NCBI RefSeq assembly: GCF_016907385.1
Contig: NZ_JAFBBU010000001.1
Location: forward strand, 1,550,001-1,614,000
Length of the DNA: 64,000 nucleotides
From: Subtercola frigoramans
Lineage (GTDB): Bacteria; Actinomycetota; Actinomycetes; Actinomycetales; Microbacteriaceae
Direction: 5' to 3'
The notes beneath the pieces are model-generated. The model ran no database searches. It was not told where the DNA came from and was given only the letters and a program-made list of their open reading frames with translations. Position numbers and translations under genes: made by a program. Positions within the stretch are counted from its first letter, which is position 1. Every line of letters starts with the position of its first letter. Positions 53,286 to 60,464 of the stretch are shown one piece after another.

Positions 53286-54668
53286 TCAGTCGAGCAGGGC
53301 TTCAGCGAACGCATTGGCGAAGCGGTGCTGTGGGTCGAGCGCTTCACGAACCTGGCGGAAGGCCTCCCACTGAGGGTAGAGCGCCGGCCAGTCGTAGAGG
53401 GATTCGTCGAAGTACTTGCCCCAATGTGGCCGGCCACCCTCTTCGGCCAGCGCTCGTTCCACTGCCCGCAAATAGCTCTCGCCCTCGTCAGACAGCGAAC
53501 CGTCAGCTGCGTAATAGACGACGAAGCCGAAGTAGCAGGTGTCCTGCTCGTGAGAGGGGCTCAGCCATCCGTCGGATGGGCCGGTACAGCGCAGGATGAT
53601 CGGATAGTGCATGCGGGGACGGGTCTCCGCATGCCACTTTTTGATCTTTGTGATCACCTCACCGGCCCGAGCCAGCGGGATGGCGATCTCGACGTTGATC
53701 TGGGGGGTGGCGATCCCTCGGCAGAAGATCTGGTACACGTCACCGGTGACGTCGGTGAAGTCACGGAATCGCGTCACGGTGCGAAGTGGCTTGCCGTCGT
53801 CGGCGACTCCCTTGGTATCGTCGCGAAGGTGGCGCAGCGTCGATTCCACGGTGCCGTTCATCGTGTTGTTGGTGGTCGCGTGCTGCAGCAGCTCACCACC
53901 GCCGACTCGATAACGACGTACCTCATCGGCGGTGGCCTCGTTGGCTTTCCAGACCTGGACCTGATTCTCCTGGGGGAACCACCACGCCTTGACGAGACTG
54001 TTCTCCCGGTTCCACGTCTCCAGGTCAGCTTCCAGACGGTCGGCCCCGACGGCGTTCTTCAGGCAGGTGTAGATCACCGATTTCCGCGCGCGCAGCGTCA
54101 CCGCGGTGATGACTCCCAGCGAGCCGAGGCCGAGCTGGACTGCAGGAAAGTCCGGGTGGTCACGGTCGAACTCTGCCACCGTGCCGTCGGCAAGCACCAT
54201 CCGAATCGACAGTGCGGCCCCTGCGATCGAGCTCTGCTGCAGGCCCTGACCATGGGTTCCGGTGGCCAGGGCGCCAGCCAGCGTCTGCTCGGCGATCACC
54301 CCGGGGGAGGCCGGTAACATCTGCCCGCGCGCGGACAGGAATGCGTACACCTCTGCCAAGGGGGTCGAGCCAGCGAAGGTCGCGGTGTCGTCGGTGCTGG
54401 AGATCACGCCGCTGAGCGTGCTGAGGTCGAGGAGGGTGCCCGTCTGGTCTGCGACCTGAATCATTCTGCCGGGCGACATCCGGCTGCCGATCATCCTGAC
54501 CCGACCGTCGCTGGTAGCGAGGTAGTCGCACAGTTCCGCTTCAGTGGCAGGGGTGACGACCGACCCGGGTGGGCCCAGCCTGGAGTTCTTGGCCCAGTTG
54601 CGGAGCCGAGTGTCCTCGCCGGTGAGCTCCTGCTCTTGACGGGGATAGGCGAGCGGCGTGGTGGTCAT
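53286..54668 (-). CDS. FAD-linked oxidase, D-arabinono-1,4-lactone oxidase-like
   Basis: 460 residues. VAO/PCMH-type FAD domain (residues 35-200: RMIGSRMSPGRMIQVADQTGTLLDLSTLSGV, ASPGVIAEQTLAGALATGTHGQGLQQSSIAGAALSIRMV, VQLGLGSLGVITAVTLRARK) followed by an ALO-type C-terminal domain ending in GGRPHWGKYFDESLYDWPALYPQWEAFRQVREALDPQHRFAN, where HWGK is the hallmark. Sugar-lactone or alditol oxidation is expected, producing H2O2. AGGAGA precedes ATG 54668. Operon with the GT8 gene; a shared sugar or polyol substrate is possible but unproven. Confidence 0.9.
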   Translation of the reverse strand: MTTTPLAYPRQEQELTGEDTRLRNWAKNSRLGPPGSVVTPATEAELCDYLATSDGRVRMIGSRMSPGRMIQVADQTGTLLDLSTLSGVISSTDDTATFAGSTPLAEVYAFLSARGQMLPASPGVIAEQTLAGALATGTHGQGLQQSSIAGAALSIRMVLADGTVAEFDRDHPDFPAVQLGLGSLGVITAVTLRARKSVIYTCLKNAVGADRLEADLETWNRENSLVKAWWFPQENQVQVWKANEATADEVRRYRVGGGELLQHATTNNTMNGTVESTLRHLRDDTKGVADDGKPLRTVTRFRDFTDVTGDVYQIFCRGIATPQINVEIAIPLARAGEVITKIKKWHAETRPRMHYPIILRCTGPSDGWLSPSHEQDTCYFGFVVYYAADGSLSDEGESYLRAVERALAEEGGRPHWGKYFDESLYDWPALYPQWEAFRQVREALDPQHRFANAFAEALLD

Positions 54669-54849
54669 GGCGCGTCTCCTGTTCGAGTTCAGTCCTGCCT
54701 TCGGGGCCGGATTGTTCGGTAGAGCTGATTCACCGGCACACGAGCTGTCCGTTGCCTTCACTGCAGTCTAAGTACTCGCGGTCAACGTACTTCCACATTG
54801 TGTAGAAGTCTCGGAGACCGTACAGCGGAGGCCCGGTCTCGGCGTTGGC

Positions 54850-54855
54850 TACGCT
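54850..54855 (+). promoter_or_regulatory. -10 element (TACGCT) of the D-2-hydroxyacid dehydrogenase gene
   Basis: TACGCT, six bases, ATG 54862. The remaining 180 bases back to the FAD oxidase start hold no other signal I can name. Confidence 0.45.
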
Positions 54856-54861
54856 GGAGTC

Positions 54862-55776
54862 ATGACTGTCGTGTGTGTGCCAGATTCCCACGCTCGAGAA
54901 CTCCTCGGAGCCGTTCCCGACGGGGTCGAGGTGATCCTCTGGAACGGCGAGCGTGATAAGCCCGAGCACCTGGCGGAGACCGTCTTCTGGGTGCCGCAGG
55001 TGGAGGATTCGACCAATCTGGCCGAGAAGTTCGCGGCCATGCCCAAGCTCGAAGTCACCCAGCTGACAAGTGCCGGCGTGGAGGACATCGTCGCTTTCGT
55101 TCCCGACGGTGTCACGCTGTGCACCGCGCGCGGCGTGCACGGTTCGGCGGTCGCCGAGATGGTGCTGACGGTCATCCTGGCCACGCTGCGCCAGATGCCC
55201 CACTTCGTCGAGGCGCAACGACAGGGCCGGTGGGAGCCGATGGAGGCCGACGACCTGCGCGACAAGCGGGTGCTGATCATCGGTGCCGGTGACCTCGGTG
55301 AGCAGACCGCCCGCCGGCTGCGGAGCTTTGACGCTGACCCGGTGTTCGTGGCACACACGGCACGGGACGGCATTCACGCCATCTCGGAGCTGCCGAGCCT
55401 GCTGCCCGAGGCCGATGTGGTGGTGCTGACCGTTCCGCTCACACCAGACACGACCGGGCTCGTCGACGCCGAGTTCCTGGCCCGGATGCGCGACGGCGCC
55501 CTGCTGGTCAACGTGGCGCGCGGCAAGGTCGTCGATACGGCAGCACTGCTCGCCGAGCTGACGGCGGGCCGGTTGCGCGCCGCCCTCGACGTGATGGAGC
55601 CAGAGCCGCTGCCCGCCGACCACCCGCTGTGGAAGGCGCCGAACCTGATCATCACGCCGCACGCGGCTGGCTCGATCGCGAAGGCCGGCCCGCGAGCTTT
55701 TGCGCTGGTCAACGCTCAGGTGCGACGATTCGTGGCCGGTGAGCAGCTCGTCAACATTGTGAAGGGCGCCTACTAG
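54862..55776 (+). CDS. D-isomer-specific 2-hydroxyacid dehydrogenase
   Basis: 304 residues. NAD-binding motif IIGAGDLGEQTARRL near residue 138, VVLTVPLTPDTTGLVD, LVNVARGKVVDTAALLAEL (Arg-containing catalytic loop), ALDVMEPEPLPADHPLWKAPNLIITPHAAGS (catalytic His). The N-terminal domain is short (VVCVPDSHARELLGAVPDGVEVILW). It reduces 2-keto acids or oxidises D-2-hydroxy acids; specificity cannot be read. ATG 54862 six bases after TACGCT. It converges on the glycosyltransferase gene of the peptide operon with 36 bases between the stop codons. Confidence 0.9.
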   Translation: MTVVCVPDSHARELLGAVPDGVEVILWNGERDKPEHLAETVFWVPQVEDSTNLAEKFAAMPKLEVTQLTSAGVEDIVAFVPDGVTLCTARGVHGSAVAEMVLTVILATLRQMPHFVEAQRQGRWEPMEADDLRDKRVLIIGAGDLGEQTARRLRSFDADPVFVAHTARDGIHAISELPSLLPEADVVVLTVPLTPDTTGLVDAEFLARMRDGALLVNVARGKVVDTAALLAELTAGRLRAALDVMEPEPLPADHPLWKAPNLIITPHAAGSIAKAGPRAFALVNAQVRRFVAGEQLVNIVKGAY

Positions 55777-55812
55777 CACTCAGGGGGGTGCGGTTGACGG
55801 TCGCGCCGCAGT

Positions 55813-56718
55813 TCACCAGGTCGGCGGGGTCAGATACCACGACGCGCCGCTCCCGGTGTTGTGGGCGGGAAAGGACTCCGCCGCGAGCCCCACCTTCGCC
55901 CGCCATCCGTCGCCCCACTTGGCATTCAGGCCGTCCAGGATCTCCGCGCGGTTGCCTTCTGATGTCTGATGTTTCTGGTTCATCGTCTGCCGCCGGAGGT
56001 GCGAGACATAGGCGTTCTCGGTGACCACGCACCGAAGGCCGGCCGCGCGCACCCGGATCGCCAAGTCGATGTCCGCGCCGTAGCCGTGCCCGGGAAAGGT
56101 CACCTCGTCGAGACCTCCCAGTGCGACGACAGAGGGCACCGCAAACGCGATCGCGGTTCCGTCACAGAAGTCGACGTCGCGAACCACGTCGCGCGACACG
56201 TACTCGGCCGCGGTCGTTGGGATCGCGTGAGCGCGCTGGTGCAACCAGAAGTCGTCGTAGCAGGCCGAGGCCAGCGCGATGTCGTCTGCCTCCCTGAACG
56301 GGGCGATCAGTCCGTTCAGGAACCCCGGCGACAGTCGGATGTCGTTGTTCAGCACGACGCAGACCGAGTGCCCCTCGCGCGACGACGTTTCCAGGGCCCA
56401 GTTCGCGGCGTCGATCCACCGCAGGTTGCGCCCCGGGCGGTAGACCGAGATGTGACCTTGCGGCAGAACGTAGTCGCCGGCGTTGTCGACCACCACGATC
56501 CGCACGGCCGGGTCGAGATCGCTCCCGTCGCGGCACAGGTCGTTCACGACCGCATCGGTCAGCTCCGGGAGTCCGAATGCGGGAATGACCACCAGGGTCG
56601 ACGCGCCGGTACTCGAAGAATTCACTGCGCGGCGCGGTCCGCGCGGCCCACGCGGGCGCCGTGCACCGTGATCACCATCGTTCGTTCCCCTCGGTTCAGC
56701 TGGACTCGTCTCGGTCAC
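55813..56718 (-). CDS. Family 2 glycosyltransferase of the repeat-peptide operon
   Basis: 301 residues. After a 40-residue Arg/Gly-rich N-terminal extension, GT-A fold: TLVVIPAFGLPELTDAVVNDL, VVVDNAGDY, the GRNLRWIDAANWALE segment, metal-binding VVLNNDIRLSPGF (residues 121-133), FCDGTAIAFAVPSVVALGG and GHGYGADIDLAIRVRAAGLRCVV. The form is that of rhamnosyl/N-acetyl-sugar GT2 enzymes (NxxxNxA and NND motifs), cytosolic, no membrane span. GTG 56718 overlaps the stop of the [2Fe-2S] gene (GTGA). Last gene of a four-gene overlapping unit; a role in glycosylating the repeat peptide is inferred. Confidence 0.9.
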   Translation of the reverse strand: MTETSPAEPRGTNDGDHGARRPRGPRGPRRAVNSSSTGASTLVVIPAFGLPELTDAVVNDLCRDGSDLDPAVRIVVVDNAGDYVLPQGHISVYRPGRNLRWIDAANWALETSSREGHSVCVVLNNDIRLSPGFLNGLIAPFREADDIALASACYDDFWLHQRAHAIPTTAAEYVSRDVVRDVDFCDGTAIAFAVPSVVALGGLDEVTFPGHGYGADIDLAIRVRAAGLRCVVTENAYVSHLRRQTMNQKHQTSEGNRAEILDGLNAKWGDGWRAKVGLAAESFPAHNTGSGASWYLTPPTW

Positions 56719-57764
56719 ATCGGCGTCACCTCGATCGAGAGTAGCTCGAACTCGCGCACTCGCCCGAATCGGGTCGCCGCGCAGGTGCTGAGCAGCGGTA
56801 CCGAGAGAGTCTCGGCGACCACGACATGCACGACAGAATCGCTCGGCGCCTGTGAGTATGACGCGCCATGATCGGGTACGAGTGCGGGCGCGGGCGCGGC
56901 CAGGGTCACCGCGAAGACGCCCGGGCGGGCGCCGGGAACCGCGGTCTCGGCGATCGGGCGGAATGAGGCGAGCCGGTCATCGCCGAGGCGGCGCCGCGCG
57001 TAGTGCTGCGCCGCCTGAACGGGGTGCGACAGCGAGCTGCGCCCACGGAAGTGCGCCTCATCGACACGGCCGTCGAGGTAGTCGCGCACGATGAGGGTCG
57101 AGGCAACGTCGTCTGCCCGCCCGAAGTAGAGGCCTTCAGGAAAGACCACCATCGTCCCGGCGAAACGATCGCCGCCGAGATGCGAGCACTCCCAGGTCGC
57201 CTCCGGGTACTCGGCAGAGAGGGCGAGTGCCACGGGGCGACCGCGCACGGCACAGCACTGGTCGTGTTTGGCGTGGGTGCAGACGCAGAAGATCGGGTCG
57301 GTCGACAGGATGCCCGCCGATCCGTCCAGCGGAACCTCGAGCAGCGCGTGCGGGTCATCGACGCTGCCCCACCGGATCTGCTCGAACCCGGGACGCGAAT
57401 CGACGGACGCCCATCGCCAGTGAGTCTCTGTGATCGTACGTGCCGGACTGCCGACTGTCGAACGCGGAGTCGTTGCCGCTGATCGAGTGACCAACCGCTG
57501 GTCGACCTGCGATGCTCGGGCGACGCGCCTGATCGCCAACGGCCGCATCCCGGCCGCCTCCACCCGGTGAACGATGGCTTGGCCGAGTTTGCGGCCGAGT
57601 GCCGACGTGGAGAAGGCGTTTGCACCCCACGGGCCTTCGACCTCGACAAGAAACCATCGGAGACCGCGTGACGCTGTGGCCGCCAGCGGATCGCCTCGCT
57701 CGCGTGAACGGTCACTGCAGGGCGCCCAATCGACCGCGTCATCGGCAGCGCGACTGGCGTTCAC
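56715..57764 (-). CDS. Sucrase/ferredoxin-like [2Fe-2S] protein
   Basis: 349 residues. The family-defining cysteines are present: DPIFCVCTHAKHDQCCAVRGRPVA (Cys160, 162, 170, 171) and WECSHLGGDRFAGTMVVFPEG (Cys193), the pattern of thioredoxin-fold ferredoxins of the Suc_Fer-like group. The N-terminal 140 residues contain GPWGANAFSTSALG, also typical of the family. The cellular role of this family is poorly known; a redox role is expected. GTG 57764 overlaps the JmjC gene stop (GTGA), and its own stop overlaps the glycosyltransferase, so production is tightly coupled. Longer than the plain ferredoxin domain because of a C-terminal extension (from about 260). Confidence 0.88.
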   Translation of the reverse strand: MNASRAADDAVDWAPCSDRSRERGDPLAATASRGLRWFLVEVEGPWGANAFSTSALGRKLGQAIVHRVEAAGMRPLAIRRVARASQVDQRLVTRSAATTPRSTVGSPARTITETHWRWASVDSRPGFEQIRWGSVDDPHALLEVPLDGSAGILSTDPIFCVCTHAKHDQCCAVRGRPVALALSAEYPEATWECSHLGGDRFAGTMVVFPEGLYFGRADDVASTLIVRDYLDGRVDEAHFRGRSSLSHPVQAAQHYARRRLGDDRLASFRPIAETAVPGARPGVFAVTLAAPAPALVPDHGASYSQAPSDSVVHVVVAETLSVPLLSTCAATRFGRVREFELLSIEVTPM

Positions 57765-59035
57765 GCGAGGACGATGATCGCTTCGCGAAGCAGCCGCCTC
57801 ACCACCACGAGCGCGGAGTCTGCGTCGAGCCCCGGCAACGCCTCGACGGCGATCGCGTCGCCCTGGGCAAGCCGTCGGATCGCTTCTGTCGCTTCCGCCG
57901 GCAGCACCACCGAATGGCCTGCCGCAGAACCGCCGACCGAGATGCGCACGACCTCGGTGTCACTCGTGATCGTGGCTCGCAACGATCGCCGCCAGCGAAC
58001 CACACTCGAGCCGCTGAGCGCGGCGATGGCGTCCACGGTTGCGAGTGGCAGAACGGGCTCCGGGGGAGCCGCGGACGCCAGACGTCGTGCCAGTGCGGCG
58101 CTCACGGCGTGATTCTGGCGCGACGGTACGGTGCGATCATCCATGTCGGCCGACAGCATCGCTTGCAGCTCGGCCACAACCAGTCGCACGATCGGCTCGA
58201 GCTGCTCTGTATCGGCGACGTCGATGCCGAAGGGGAGTGAGGTGCGCAGCGCCTCGGTGTCTCCGATGCGGCTGATGAGCGTCTGGGCGACGTCGGCGCG
58301 AGTGTAGGCTGCGACGCCGATCGTGAGGTGAATGGAGGTGCCGCCGAGGGCCTCGGCCGAATGGATCCAGCCCCGCGGCAGGTACAGGGCGTCACCCGGC
58401 CGGAAGACCGCGTCGATGTGGGGTTCGCCCGCGGCCCGGTGCGCGACCGCCTCGCGGTGATCAGACCACGGCTGATCGCGCAGGGGCGAGGCGTGCACCG
58501 GCTCGTGGATGGTCCAGTGCTTCTCGCCCGCGATCTGCAGCACGAACACATCGTGCACGTCGTAGTGCGGGTCAAAACCGCGCGACGACGCCGGCGTGAT
58601 GTAGGCGTTGACCTGAACCGGATGCCCGATCTCCTCGGCCAGGTCACGGGTGAAGTCCATCAGCGGCGGCCATGTTCGATGCAGCCCCTGCAGCACGATC
58701 GTGGCTCCGGCAGCGAACTCTGCAAGCACCTTTTCGCTCGACACCTGGTCGGCGATCTCGGCGCCGAAGCCGCCAGACGAGGTAAAGGCCGACGGATTCA
58801 GTACCGACCCTTCGACTGCCATGCGAAAGAAGGGGGTGCGCAATGCGCGGTGTGAGATGAGGTCGTCGGCCGCGTCGGCGCTGAACAGGTCGTCGAACGG
58901 CCGAGGGAGCTCATCGGCGCGGGTGAGCAGTGGTGTCGTCGCCCAGAAACGTTCGGCGAATTCAGTGGAGTGTTCGTACCCTACGCAACGAGAAAGCGCG
59001 GGCCGGTCGCCCGACCCGCGCTCGAATGAAGACAT
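57761..59035 (-). CDS. JmjC/cupin-type Fe(II)/2-oxoglutarate oxygenase
   Basis: 424 residues. Resembles ribosomal-oxygenase-type JmjC hydroxylases (YcfD/NO66 group): RPFDDLFSADAADDLI and FFRMAVEGSVL near the N-terminus, then the iron site PHYDVHDVFVLQIAGEKHW (His157, Asp159) and PRGWIHSAEALGGTSIHLTIG (His225); Lys172 in GEKHW may bind 2-oxoglutarate. The C-terminal part (260-424) looks like the winged-helix/dimerisation regions of this group. Family members hydroxylate amino-acid side chains (Arg, His, Asn) of ribosomal or other proteins. The ATG at 59035 shares its first base with the stop of the repeat-peptide gene (TAATG), so the enzyme is co-translated with a repetitive peptide that is the obvious candidate substrate. 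Confidence 0.88.
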   Translation of the reverse strand: MSSFERGSGDRPALSRCVGYEHSTEFAERFWATTPLLTRADELPRPFDDLFSADAADDLISHRALRTPFFRMAVEGSVLNPSAFTSSGGFGAEIADQVSSEKVLAEFAAGATIVLQGLHRTWPPLMDFTRDLAEEIGHPVQVNAYITPASSRGFDPHYDVHDVFVLQIAGEKHWTIHEPVHASPLRDQPWSDHREAVAHRAAGEPHIDAVFRPGDALYLPRGWIHSAEALGGTSIHLTIGVAAYTRADVAQTLISRIGDTEALRTSLPFGIDVADTEQLEPIVRLVVAELQAMLSADMDDRTVPSRQNHAVSAALARRLASAAPPEPVLPLATVDAIAALSGSSVVRWRRSLRATITSDTEVVRISVGGSAAGHSVVLPAEATEAIRRLAQGDAIAVEALPGLDADSALVVVRRLLREAIIVLA

Positions 59036-59292
59036 TACGCCGATCCGTCGGCACCGCCGTCGTGGCCGCCGGGGTTCGCTCCGCCATCGGCGGTACCCTC
59101 TCCGGCGTCAGCGGAACCGTCGGCTCCACCATCGTGGCCGCCGGGGTTCGCTCCGCCATCGGCAGTACCTTCACCAGCGTCGGCAGAGCCATCGGCCCCG
59201 CCATCGTGTCCATTCGGGTTTGCGCCGCCATCCGCGGGACCCTCTCCGCCCGCTTCCTGTTCGGTGATGATGTCGTCGTCGTTGATAGCCAT
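59035..59292 (-). CDS. Repetitive Gly/Asp-rich peptide, putative precursor of a modified peptide
   Basis: 85 residues. A 20-residue leader-like N-terminus, MAINDDDIITEQEAGGEGPA, is followed by 2.7 copies of a 24-residue repeat whose core is DGGANP(N/G)GHDGGADGSADAG. The protein has no Cys, aromatic residues, Lys or Arg. The start is set by AAGGA five bases before ATG 59292; an ATG two codons upstream is too close to it. No signal peptide or membrane helix. The stop codon overlaps the start of the JmjC gene (TAATG), with [2Fe-2S] and glycosyltransferase genes following, all overlapping. This resembles the layout of ribosomally made, post-translationally modified peptides with repeated cores. 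Each unit offers His, Asn/Asp, Pro, Ser and Thr as possible modification sites. Alternative: a low-complexity structural protein. Confidence 0.75.
   Translation of the reverse strand: MAINDDDIITEQEAGGEGPADGGANPNGHDGGADGSADAGEGTADGGANPGGHDGGADGSADAGEGTADGGANPGGHDGGADGSA
59061..59240. repeat. 72-bp tandem repeat within the peptide gene
   Basis: CGTGGCCGCCGGGGTTCG at 59061 recurs at 59133, and a diverged form begins at 59205, giving an exact 72-base period (24 codons). The first two units are more alike than the third, suggesting recent expansion at the C-terminal end of the peptide. It is not a CRISPR: no unique spacers. Confidence 0.85.
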
Positions 59293-59497
59293 AGTCATCC
59301 TTTCCGTGCGGCACGGCGGGTGTGCCGGGTTCACACTCGAGACTACGCCGTAGGGTTGTCGCAGCATAGGGCCCTCGGTCACCGGTCCGGCGTCGCCTGC
59401 AGCCCATAGTGACTCACAGCCTTATTGTTCGGGTGGCGGGTACGTGTCGGCGCGGGCAGCAGCGCCGGAACACGAGGCGAACGCGAAAGAATGAGGG

Positions 59498-59713
59498 ATG
59501 AGCGCATTTCGGATCGGGTTGTACCGGCACTTCAAAGGCAACCTCTATGAAGCCATCGGTACGGTCTTGGATTCAGAAACCGAGGTCGAGATGGTTCTCT
59601 ACCGGCCGGTAGGAGGTGCGCAGCTCTGGGTGAGATCGCGATCGATGTTCGAGGAGACCGTGAACCGTGACGGAGTCACTCAACCGCGATTCGCCGCCGT
59701 CGACGTTCCGTAG
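59498..59713 (+). CDS. DUF1653-family small protein
   Basis: 71 residues: FRIGLYRHFKGNLYEAIGTVLDSETEVEMVLYRPVGGAQLWVRSRSMFEETV is the whole DUF1653 domain (YRHFKGxxYExxxxAxHSET, YRxLYGxxxxWVRPxxMFxE). Small SH3-like beta fold, cytosolic, function unknown. It is divergent from the repeat-peptide operon, 205 bases away. No strong ribosome binding site; an AAGAAT lies five bases before the ATG. Confidence 0.85.
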   Translation: MSAFRIGLYRHFKGNLYEAIGTVLDSETEVEMVLYRPVGGAQLWVRSRSMFEETVNRDGVTQPRFAAVDVP

Positions 59714-59803
59714 GACTTTCCTCACATGACCAGCCGGGGTCTTGTGCGGTCGATTTGGCGCTTCGGGCAGTGCTCGCGGGTTACCACCGTCACTTCCGCG
59801 TGA

Positions 59804-60382
59804 TCAGCCCAGCTGTGCGACCGCGGAGCGCAGCCGTTCGAGGGCGTCGCGAAGCAGGGTACCGAGGTCGGCCTCACCGTCCGGCCCGTCCGCGATCCAC
59901 ACGGCGAACGCTTCCTTGAACGCCAGTACTCCGAGCTCTGCCGCCGTCGATGCGACCTGGCTGTCGACGCCGCGGGCGCGGAGGGCATCCGCCATGGCCA
60001 ACGCCATACCAACCTGCTTGAGCGCAGCGCGCTCTTGTAGCTCTCTACTGGTAGCGATGACGGCCTCAAGGCGTGGGGCCAGCTCGCGGTTGAACGGTGT
60101 CATGGCAGAAGCGGCGTTGTCCAAGCCCGCGGCCACGGCCGAAAGCGGGCTCGCTCCGATGGGCGCGGTGGCGATTCCCTCCGTGAAGAGGCGCGACAGC
60201 GTCTCTTGCCCAGCCGCAAGCACCTCGCGCTTGTCGCTGAAGTGCCGAAAGAAGGTGCTCTTGGTCAGGCCGGCGCGCTCGGCGATCTGTGCCACGGTCG
60301 TCTCGTCGTAACCCTGGTCGGTGAACAACTCGAGGGCGGCAGCGACGAAGCGCTCGCGTGCATCCGGTTCCCATCGAGACAT
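59804..60382 (-). CDS. TetR-family transcriptional regulator
   Basis: 192 residues. Helix-turn-helix residues 8-55 (ARERFVAAALELFTDQGYDETTVAQIAERAGLTKSTFFRHFSDKREVLA), followed by a helical ligand domain. The start at 60382 is set by a TATGAT hexamer six bases upstream; the open frame beyond it crosses the operator. A perfect palindrome at 60400-60446 lies in its promoter and between it and the divergent, broken dehydrogenase gene. That arrangement is classic for TetR autoregulation and control of a neighbouring oxidoreductase. Confidence 0.92.
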   Translation of the reverse strand: MSRWEPDARERFVAAALELFTDQGYDETTVAQIAERAGLTKSTFFRHFSDKREVLAAGQETLSRLFTEGIATAPIGASPLSAVAAGLDNAASAMTPFNRELAPRLEAVIATSRELQERAALKQVGMALAMADALRARGVDSQVASTAAELGVLAFKEAFAVWIADGPDGEADLGTLLRDALERLRSAVAQLG

Positions 60383-60388
60383 GACCCA

Positions 60389-60394
60389 ATCATA
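60389..60394 (-). promoter_or_regulatory. -10 element (TATGAT) of the tetR gene
   Basis: TATGAT on the reverse strand, six bases before ATG 60382; the operator palindrome covers the -35 position. Confidence 0.5.
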
Positions 60395-60399
60395 TCGAC

Positions 60400-60446
60400 G
60401 CGACTTGTGTCCCATCACGGTGATACAGTGATGGGACACAAGTCGC
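60400..60446. promoter_or_regulatory. TetR operator: perfect palindrome with 19-bp arms
   Basis: GCGACTTGTGTCCCATCAC (60400-60418) is exactly repeated in reverse complement at 60428-60446, with nine bases between. A second small palindrome, ATCACGGTGAT, sits at its left centre. Located between tetR and the divergent dehydrogenase remnant, so repression of both is expected. Confidence 0.85.
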
Positions 60447-60464
60447 ATCATTAAGGAGTCTCTC

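Noticed and set aside
59061..59240. CRISPR-like periodic repeat
   Set aside because: The period is an exact multiple of three inside a reading frame, the units are contiguous with no unique spacers, and no cas genes are near.
59293..59382. Longer form of the repeat peptide starting MTEGPMLRQ
   Set aside because: No ribosome binding site at 59382, whereas AAGGA is correctly placed for ATG 59292.
58930..59409. 159-codon forward frame across the repeat-peptide gene
   Set aside because: It is also repetitive only because the DNA is; it overlaps two coupled reverse genes and has no ribosome binding site. The reverse frame has a good start and the TAATG junction.
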